In this document: positions 1 through 4,950 of the stretch, piece after piece | Numbering within the stretch: the first letter of the stretch is position 1 | Layout of the letters: every line of letters begins with the position of its first letter | DNA from: an uncultured Bacteroidales bacterium | GTDB lineage: Bacteria > Bacteroidota > Bacteroidia > Bacteroidales > WCHB1-69 | Reading direction: 5' to 3' | Length of the DNA: 6,271 bases | Assembly: GCA_900321845.1 (NCBI GenBank) | Contig: ONXT01000003.1 | Span: 1 to 6,271, forward strand | The notes under the pieces: generated by a model | The model's database searches: none | What the model saw: only the letters and a program-made list of their open reading frames with translations | Told to the model about the DNA's origin: nothing | Made by a program: the position numbers and the translations under genes

Positions 1-1014
1 ATGGGGCTTGATTTAGTTGTTTTAGACCGGAGTTCCAAGGGGAAAGGCTGGACGGGCAAGAACTCCGGGGTCGGCTGGGCGAGGAAGGTTTTGTTCGACC
101 ACATCCTCTCGATTGCCGATGACAACGACTTGTTAATCAGCATGGATGCCGACACGGAATTCGACAATGGATACTTTGAATCCGTTGCTGCGAACTTTGC
201 GAAGCACGGCCAGTGGCTTGCAATTTCCATGCCCTACTATCATCGGTTTCCCCAAGGCGACGAAGCGGCAGGGCGCGCCATTCTGCACTATGAGATCTAC
301 ATGCGCAACTTTGCCCTGAACATGCTGGAGATCGGCAGTCCCTATGCTTTCACAGCGATGGGCAGCGCCATTGCCGCAAGGGTTTCGGCACTGCGCAAAA
401 TCGGAGGCATCACACCATTGAAAAGCGGGGAGGATTTCTATCTGCTGCAGAAATTGCGGAAGATGGGAGAAATCGGGACGTGGAACAGCGAGTGCGTTTA
501 TCCCGCCGCACGATTCTCCGACCGCGTCGCCTTCGGAACCGGGCCTGCTTTAATCAGGGGAACAGGTGGCGACTGGTCCAGCTATCCCATTTACCACCAC
601 CGGCTTTTTCAGAAGATTGCGGAAACCTATCGTCAATTGGAGCTGCTCTACCAAGAGGATGTTGAGACGGAATTCCTTGAATTTCTGCAGATGCAATTCA
701 AGGAGAGAGACCTTTGGCGCTCCATTCGTCAAAATGTCAAAGAGCCTACACAATTCGTGCGTGCCTTCCATGAGAAGGCGGACGGTTTGAGAATACTTCA
801 ATTCCTTAGATGGGAACAGAACAGGGAGAACACCCCCGAGATATCGGCGCTGACCGACAACCTCGAATTGTTTTTGGCTAAAGAAGAATCCGAGAGTATT
901 CTCCCCTATTGCAGTTCCTACGAATCACTTTCGCAATTGCCGACGGAGATGTTGTCTGCTATTCGCGACATCATGTTCAAAGCGGAGATGCGAAAGCGCA
1001 AAGAGATGGCTTAA
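1..1014 (+). CDS. Family 2-like glycosyltransferase (5' end missing)
   Basis: This is probably a GT-A fold glycosyltransferase that moves a sugar from a nucleotide-sugar donor onto a glycan or lipid carrier; donor and acceptor cannot be told. In the visible 337 residues there is a GVGWARK segment (23-29), matching the linker of family 2 enzymes, then a DxD metal/nucleotide-binding motif D49-A-D51 inside ISMDADTEF, and a GEDF motif (143-146) with the acidic residues expected at the catalytic base position. VYPAARFSDRVAFGTG follows at about 166-181. Residues ~200-337 form a charged, probably helical C-terminal extension. The first strand of the fold, with its usual IPVxNE-type sequence, is absent, so the ATG at base 1 is most likely internal and several dozen residues lie upstream of the window. 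It ends convergently with ssb, the two stop codons sharing bases 1012-1013. The general family is fairly sure, the specific role unknown. Confidence 0.8.
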   Translation: MGLDLVVLDRSSKGKGWTGKNSGVGWARKVLFDHILSIADDNDLLISMDADTEFDNGYFESVAANFAKHGQWLAISMPYYHRFPQGDEAAGRAILHYEIYMRNFALNMLEIGSPYAFTAMGSAIAARVSALRKIGGITPLKSGEDFYLLQKLRKMGEIGTWNSECVYPAARFSDRVAFGTGPALIRGTGGDWSSYPIYHHRLFQKIAETYRQLELLYQEDVETEFLEFLQMQFKERDLWRSIRQNVKEPTQFVRAFHEKADGLRILQFLRWEQNRENTPEISALTDNLELFLAKEESESILPYCSSYESLSQLPTEMLSAIRDIMFKAEMRKRKEMA

Positions 1015-1424
1015 AACGGCAAGTCGCTTCCGTTATCGACAAAGCTGACCGGTTCGGCTTGTTCAACCTGTTTTTCAGTCGGTTTGTCATCGTCTTTACC
1101 GCCGAGCATGGTAAACCCCGATGCTTCGACATCGGTAAAATAGTGTTTCGCGCCATTGGCATCTTCCCATGTGCGGGTGCGCAGACGGCCTTCCACGTAA
1201 AGGAGGCGCCCTTTGCGCAAGAATTTTTCTGCGATGTCAGCCAAATTGCGCCAGCAGACAACGTTGTGCCACTCAGTGAGCTCCTTGCGATTTCCATCTT
1301 TATCCTTGTAGGTTTCAGATGTCGCCAAGGGGAAGGTGACTTTTTTACTTCCGTTTTCAAAGGTGCGTACTTCGGGATCTTTTCCCAAGTGTCCGATGAG
1401 AATGACTTTGTTAACTCCACTCAT
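1011..1424 (-). CDS. ssb: Single-stranded DNA-binding protein SSB
   Basis: SSB coats single-stranded DNA during replication, recombination and repair and recruits partner proteins through its C-terminal tip. The 137-residue product begins MSGVNKVILIGHLGKDPEVR, the typical N-terminal OB-fold strand, and carries the conserved TEWHNVVCW block with W52 and W58, then AEKFLRKGRLLYVEGRLRTRTW and the YFTDVEA strand. A short acidic linker (about 112-128) leads to the tip DNGSDLPF, where the final D-L-P-F is the partner-binding motif in the form common in Bacteroidota (DIPF in Enterobacteria). The length is at the short end for bacterial SSB because the linker is brief. The ATG at 1424 is chosen because the SSB N-terminus starts exactly there. 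It lies 101 bp downstream of gldB and has a good -7 promoter box of its own, so it can probably be expressed independently of the gld operon. Confidence 0.97.
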   Translation of the reverse strand: MSGVNKVILIGHLGKDPEVRTFENGSKKVTFPLATSETYKDKDGNRKELTEWHNVVCWRNLADIAEKFLRKGRLLYVEGRLRTRTWEDANGAKHYFTDVEASGFTMLGGKDDDKPTEKQVEQAEPVSFVDNGSDLPF

Positions 1425-1436
1425 AATAGAAAAATT

Positions 1437-1460
1437 TTAGTTAATAAATTAGTTAATAAA
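1437..1460. repeat. Perfect 2 x 12 bp tandem repeat in the ssb leader
   Basis: TTAGTTAATAAA (plus strand) occurs twice back to back with no mismatch, at 1437-1448 and 1449-1460. Relative to ssb it sits between the proposed -7 box (1468-1475) and the ATG (1424), so it would make up nearly the whole start of the ssb mRNA leader. The core GTTAATAA appears a third time at 1503-1510, upstream of the -7 box. It could be an operator, an A/U-rich translation enhancer, or a chance slippage duplication; the sequence alone does not say which. Confidence 0.8.
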
Positions 1461-1467
1461 CACACCG

Positions 1468-1475
1468 CAAAAGTA
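1468..1475 (-). promoter_or_regulatory. Putative -7 promoter element of ssb
   Basis: On the minus strand this reads TACTTTTG, an exact match to the Bacteroidota primary sigma factor -7 consensus TAnnTTTG. It lies 43 nt before the ssb ATG, which would give a leader of roughly 35-40 nt. I see no convincing TTTG -33 element at the usual 19-21 bp spacing, so the call rests on one box and its position in the only sizeable gap between gldB and ssb. Confidence 0.5.
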
Positions 1476-1525
1476 CTATCGGAAAAAAGAAAATCATCTA
1501 TTGTTAATAACTTTCGTAATTCACT

Positions 1526-2617
1526 CTATTTTAACGGTTTATAACCGGACGAGTCCAGTATTTTCCGGCTGTTTGCATCTCCCATCAAATCAGAAATGGA
1601 AACATCGGGGTGACTTTCCATATAAGCGGTGACGATTTTCCAGCCGATAAAAGAGCCCATTCTTCCTGGGGAATTCTTAAAAGGCTTCGTTTCTGGTGAA
1701 AGACCGACCATCCTGCGAATCACATCGTCACTTTTGGAAAACACCATCTCTTTTTCAATCAGATAATTCCAGACATCCGCCTGATGCGCCTCCGCCCAGG
1801 CAAGTTGCTCCGAAGTATAGCCGATAATGTCGGCAACAGGCTGGTCAGGGAACATCAATTCTGTAAAATAAATCGTCTTTCCCTCCTCTATCATATTATC
1901 CAACAAGGTTATCGGCGTTGCCTCCGGGAGATGCCGATTGGCGATGATGTTGCGGAAACAGTCTATCGCAACATACTTCTTTTCGCATCGGAGCCTGATA
2001 TACTGTGGAATATTGTAGTCCTTATAATATTTATAGTCTTTTCCGAGATACCAGTCGAGCATCAGCACGACAGACTGATTGTACGCATACATGAATTTCG
2101 GGGCCTCCGGACTTGCATCGATTCCCTCGATAAGCGTATAAAATTCAGGAACAGAAGAGGTTGGGAAATAGTAGAGATAATAGGCGAACGCCAAATCCAA
2201 TGACTTCTGAAGTTCTTGTAAATCACCGAATTGCTTATTCACATCTTGATAAATCTCCTTGATGTAGGGATCTTTCAGAAATCCGCTGATTTGACGGATG
2301 TAGTTCGGATTACGCCAGGCGGCGGAGTCGATCAGGAAAGCGGGATAATCCGCTGCCACCCTTTTCAAACCTTCTGACGGCGAATCAGGATTAATGGAGA
2401 ACAAAGCCTTGTCGTAGCGATGGATACGAATGTCGAGCGTATCCTCGATTTTCCGGACCTCCTTTTCAGCTTGATGGGTGTGAATTTCGTTTTTACGTTG
2501 ATTATCCCCTTCGTTTTTGGGTTTACGAAGAGAAAAAACGAGCATCAGAATGCCAAAAACCAGTCCGATAGCTGCAATTATAAGCAGAACAATGCTGCTT
2601 TTACGCATTTTTCCCAT
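1526..2617 (-). CDS. gldB: Gliding motility protein GldB
   Basis: In Flavobacterium, GldB is a cell-envelope protein required for gliding and for stability of the motility/type IX secretion apparatus; its biochemical activity is unknown. Family landmarks run the full length: IHRYDKALF (65-73), an AYYLYYFP segment (145-152), LDWYLG (187-192), a block with LLDNMIEEGKTIYF, then IIGYTSEQLAWAEAH, PGRMGSFIGWKIV (317-329) and the SSGYKPLK end (356-363). The reading frame can be opened back to a TTG at 2641, but that overlaps gldD. I choose the ATG at 2617, one base after the gldD stop, giving 363 residues and a stop-restart arrangement; the ATG at 2608 is a possible alternative. Residues 9-29 form a strongly hydrophobic segment followed by LRKPK, with no cysteine, so the protein looks membrane-anchored, whereas the Flavobacterium protein is a lipoprotein. 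Family assignment is by remembered motif pattern. Confidence 0.85.
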   Translation of the reverse strand: MGKMRKSSIVLLIIAAIGLVFGILMLVFSLRKPKNEGDNQRKNEIHTHQAEKEVRKIEDTLDIRIHRYDKALFSINPDSPSEGLKRVAADYPAFLIDSAAWRNPNYIRQISGFLKDPYIKEIYQDVNKQFGDLQELQKSLDLAFAYYLYYFPTSSVPEFYTLIEGIDASPEAPKFMYAYNQSVVLMLDWYLGKDYKYYKDYNIPQYIRLRCEKKYVAIDCFRNIIANRHLPEATPITLLDNMIEEGKTIYFTELMFPDQPVADIIGYTSEQLAWAEAHQADVWNYLIEKEMVFSKSDDVIRRMVGLSPETKPFKNSPGRMGSFIGWKIVTAYMESHPDVSISDLMGDANSRKILDSSGYKPLK

Positions 2618-2618
2618 A

Positions 2619-3203
2619 TTATTTCCATTTAAAAGTTTCAATCATTTCCTGGACATCCTGACGAATATAATCGATAACGGGCTGAACAGAATCATTGTTA
2701 GGCGTAAAATTGAAGTAGAGCGTCCCACGCAGAAAGTGCGAAGTGCTGTCGGTAAGCCAGAAGTGCAGCGGGCAGGCCACATCCCGCCCCTCCATGTCAC
2801 TATAGAGACCGAAAACATGGGCCTCGTCGTTCCGGAACTCGCGCTGGGAAACATTATCGGCTTTCACATAATGCATCTCCACGAAATTGCGGTCCTCAAT
2901 CGCCAAATCATACATATTATTATGTAGGGGCTGGTAACTCAACTCCAAACGAGCCTTTTCGCGAGGATAATTGATTAGCAGCCAAGTCATTGTATCGCCT
3001 TGGGGATGGATTTCGCATTGCGTGAATACAGGGCATTGAAAAGTGAAGGGCAAAACAGCCGTATCAAAGGATTTGTATTGATGTTCAGGCATTTCAATGC
3101 GAAAATAGCCTCTCGGTTTGGGAGTGGAGACTTGCTTTTTGGCACATCCCGCCACCGAGAAAAGGATTATTACAACGAGAATGAATTTAATTGATTTTAC
3201 CAT
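2619..3203 (-). CDS. gldD: Gliding motility lipoprotein GldD
   Basis: GldD is a lipoprotein essential for gliding in Flavobacterium johnsoniae and for the function of the type IX secretion/motility machinery; no enzyme activity is known. The 194-residue product begins with a short basic n-region, a hydrophobic core and the lipobox V-A-G-C with the lipidated cysteine at C20. The mature part opens with RGYFRIEMPEHQYKSFD, and the C-terminal half contains TDSTSHFLRGTLYFN (about 151-165), then PNNDS and PVIDYIRQDV, and closes with ETFKWK, all typical of GldD. The length matches the family. The ATG at 3203 puts the signal peptide exactly at the N-terminus. It sits 35 nt after the gldI-like gene and its TAA is followed after one base by the gldB ATG, so the two are very likely translationally coupled. 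Confidence 0.92.
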   Translation of the reverse strand: MVKSIKFILVVIILFSVAGCAKKQVSTPKPRGYFRIEMPEHQYKSFDTAVLPFTFQCPVFTQCEIHPQGDTMTWLLINYPREKARLELSYQPLHNNMYDLAIEDRNFVEMHYVKADNVSQREFRNDEAHVFGLYSDMEGRDVACPLHFWLTDSTSHFLRGTLYFNFTPNNDSVQPVIDYIRQDVQEMIETFKWK

Positions 3204-3242
3204 AATTATTCAGCCAAGAAACGGAAGTCCAGAATTATTCAG
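3204..3242. repeat. 10-bp direct repeat bracketing the gldI-gldD junction
   Basis: AATTATTCAG (plus strand) occurs at 3204-3213 and again at 3233-3242, with a 19-bp spacer. On the coding strand this is CTGAATAATT. The upstream copy contains the TGA stop of the gldI-like gene and the downstream copy directly abuts the ATG of gldD. The arrangement may reflect a small local duplication that supplied an A/U-rich leader for gldD. No promoter box is visible in the gap. Confidence 0.6.
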
Positions 3243-3793
3243 TTCTTATTTCGTTCAATATCAACCACTTCTATCGTCATTGCGAGACTGACCTTTCCAC
3301 GGATTCGCCGACCGTCGCCGGCAACGCCATAGGCCAGAAACGAGGGCACGACCAAGTGGGCCTTGCCTCCCTTTTTCATTTTCTTGGCAGCCTCATGAAG
3401 TCCCATAATCTCATCGGATTTATCCACCTTGAAGGTTTTCAAGCCATCTTTCCGAGAAGAATAAACGGTATCACCCGAGAGAAGGCAAGTGGTGTATTCC
3501 AACGTCACAACATCCTCTGTTTGAACGGGTTGACCACTCCCCTCCTTGATACTCTCATAACGAAGTCCCGTTCCGGTACGCTCCACATTCCATCCGTAAC
3601 GCCGAGTGAAAAAGTCGATATCCTCATCTTCGCGCCCCACATTCATCTGGTTCCATTTCAGATACGGATCCTCTTTTTCAGGCTTGTCAGACTGCTGGAT
3701 ACGCACGAAATCAGGCTCCTTTGCCTTGTTTTCTTTACATCCATGAAAACAAAACAAACTGATTATCAATAATATGCAGAAAAAAAATCGCAC
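3239..3793 (-). CDS. gldI: GldI-like FKBP-type peptidyl-prolyl isomerase lipoprotein
   Basis: This is probably an envelope folding factor of the FKBP class; in Flavobacterium the lipoprotein GldI is needed for gliding. The 184-residue product has a hydrophobic signal segment ending in F-H-G-C with C19 as the likely lipidated residue (a loose lipobox), an acidic linker of about 55 residues, and an FKBP domain at about 75-180. Domain landmarks are DVVTLEYT, VYSS (111-113 includes Y-S-S), VDKSDEIMGL, MKKGGKAHLVVPSFLAYG (Y155 being the conserved active-site tyrosine) and a final strand SLAMTIEVVDI. The tryptophan usually at the pocket floor is L132, so isomerase activity may be reduced. The start is GTG at 3793, sharing its first base with the TAG of nrnA; no ATG lies near the signal peptide. 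Codons 3-5 contain a run of eight T. The name rests on the fold, the lipid anchor and the gldD/gldB/nrnA neighbourhood. Confidence 0.75.
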   Translation of the reverse strand: MRFFFCILLIISLFCFHGCKENKAKEPDFVRIQQSDKPEKEDPYLKWNQMNVGREDEDIDFFTRRYGWNVERTGTGLRYESIKEGSGQPVQTEDVVTLEYTTCLLSGDTVYSSRKDGLKTFKVDKSDEIMGLHEAAKKMKKGGKAHLVVPSFLAYGVAGDGRRIRGKVSLAMTIEVVDIERNKN

Positions 3794-4833
3794 TATTCAA
3801 AATTTTTGGGATTCAAAATATCTTGATAGGACTCCATAACCTTTTCAAATTTTTTGATGGCGTTCTCCATCGTATCAAAGCAGGAAGCAGCGGAAGCGTT
3901 CTTGTGCCCGCCACCGTTAAAATGCTGACGTGCAAAGAGATTGACATCGAAATTGCCTTTGGAGCGAAAAGATATACGAATGCGGTCGTCGCGTTCGGTA
4001 AAGAAAGCCGTAAACTGGATTCCCTTCAGCGAAAGTCCATAATTCACGAAACCTTCCGTGTCGCCGATTTTATAGTCATTGTCATCCAAGTCCTTCTTTG
4101 TCAGGAACATATAAGTGGTGGAAACATTTCTCATGATCTTCAGCCGTTGTGAAAGGCAAAGTCCCAACAGCTTGATTCGGCTTTCGGCATAATTATCGTA
4201 AATCCGACGATGGATAAGCTCACCATCAATCCCCTTTTTCATCAATGCACTGATAATCAGATAAGTTTTCGGCTGGTTGCACATATAACTCAGGGAGCCG
4301 GTATCCGTAATCATTCCAACATAAATGCAAGTGGCGACATCCGTGGTGATTTTGTTCTTATCATCTATCATTTTTTCCAGAAAAAGATAGACCAATTCAC
4401 AAGTGGAAGTGGTTTTTGTGGTGGAAAACATGACGTTACAGTCGAGATTCGGCGACAGATGATGGTCGATCAGGATTTTGAAAGCGGAGGAATTCTTGAT
4501 AGACTCTTCCAAGGCGGGACCGCTGCGATGAGCGGCATTCATATCCACAACGAACAGGATATCAGTCTCTTGCAGGATTCTCTTTGCCGTTTTCAAAGCA
4601 CGTTCGGCAATGATGGCCTGATCCATTCCGTGAATCCACGTCAGAAAATGAGGGACGGGATTGGGGAAGATGACCTTCACCTCGAAACCCTCCTTGGAAA
4701 AATATTGGTAAAGCGCCAAAGAGGAGCCGACTGCGTCGCCATCGGAGTTGAAATGCGTAACGATGGCAATTTTCTTGGCATTTTTCAAGGCTGCCTTCAC
4801 CTCGCCGATTTTTGATTTTGCAAACAATGTCAT
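3793..4833 (-). CDS. nrnA: DHH/DHHA1 phosphoesterase, oligoribonuclease / pAp phosphatase NrnA-like
   Basis: NrnA-type enzymes degrade very short RNA (and related di- or oligonucleotides) and dephosphorylate 3'-phosphoadenosine 5'-phosphate in the cytoplasm, using Mn2+. The 346-residue protein shows the DHH motifs in order: HFNSDGDAVGS (27-37), FVVDMNAAHRSG with D97, the eponymous D123-H124-H125, and MITDTGSLSY with D177. The DHHA1 substrate-binding domain ends with GGGHKNASAAS (from 307), the GGGH loop that grips the substrate. The length is typical. The frame extends to a TTG at 4854, but that TTG is the last part of a TAnnTTTG promoter box, so the ATG at 4833 is the credible start and fits the usual short N-terminus. 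It is the first gene of the gld train and overlaps the next gene by one base (TAGTG). The exact substrate among the NrnA/pAp phosphatase/cyclic-dinucleotide branches is inferred. Confidence 0.9.
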   Translation of the reverse strand: MTLFAKSKIGEVKAALKNAKKIAIVTHFNSDGDAVGSSLALYQYFSKEGFEVKVIFPNPVPHFLTWIHGMDQAIIAERALKTAKRILQETDILFVVDMNAAHRSGPALEESIKNSSAFKILIDHHLSPNLDCNVMFSTTKTTSTCELVYLFLEKMIDDKNKITTDVATCIYVGMITDTGSLSYMCNQPKTYLIISALMKKGIDGELIHRRIYDNYAESRIKLLGLCLSQRLKIMRNVSTTYMFLTKKDLDDNDYKIGDTEGFVNYGLSLKGIQFTAFFTERDDRIRISFRSKGNFDVNLFARQHFNGGGHKNASAASCFDTMENAIKKFEKVMESYQDILNPKNFE

Positions 4834-4851
4834 ATCACAAAAAAATGAGTG

Positions 4852-4859
4852 CAAAGATA
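4852..4859 (-). promoter_or_regulatory. Putative -7 promoter element of the nrnA-gldI-gldD-gldB operon
   Basis: On the minus strand this reads TATCTTTG, an exact TAnnTTTG match followed by CA, the commonest form in Bacteroidota. It ends 18 nt before the nrnA ATG at 4833, so transcription would start only about 10-15 nt before the start codon. The expected -33 TTTG is not clear at the right distance. The box rules out the alternative TTG start of nrnA at 4854. Confidence 0.55.
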
Positions 4860-4893
4860 CAACTTTTTATTGACATTGACTTTGATTGCATGG

Positions 4894-4924
4894 TTTCCCA
4901 TTACCAATTATTTTTATAAATTTG
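4894..4924 (+). promoter_or_regulatory. Putative promoter of the AGCS symporter gene
   Basis: TAAATTTG at 4917-4924 matches the Bacteroidota -7 consensus TAnnTTTG exactly. TTTC at 4894-4897 is a one-mismatch -33 element with a 19-bp spacer, which is the usual spacing. The box ends 26 nt before the ATG at 4951, giving a leader of roughly 20 nt. Together with the minus-strand box at 4852-4859 it makes the 117-bp gap between nrnA and the symporter a divergent promoter region. Confidence 0.55.
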
Positions 4925-4950
4925 CAGCTTGATTTTAAACAGGCATATAA

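Noticed and set aside
977..1420. 147-codon minus-strand frame overlapping ssb in another frame
   Set aside because: Same strand as ssb but a different phase; the ssb frame has full family conservation to the DLPF tip, this one has none.
1425..1525. Possible terminator between gldB and ssb
   Set aside because: T-rich stretches exist on the coding strand (near 1481-1490) but I found no GC-rich hairpin before them, so a terminator is not supported.
909..1544. 211-codon plus-strand open frame opposite ssb
   Set aside because: It lies antisense to a clear SSB, overlaps the glycosyltransferase end and the AT-rich ssb leader, and its product has no recognisable domain; it is a shadow frame.
1784..2203. 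139-codon plus-strand frame opposite gldB
   Set aside because: Antisense shadow of a well-supported gene, no domain and no promoter-like sequence in front.
4210..4815. 201-codon plus-strand open frame opposite nrnA
   Set aside because: Antisense to all the DHH motifs of nrnA, with no start signal or recognisable protein family.
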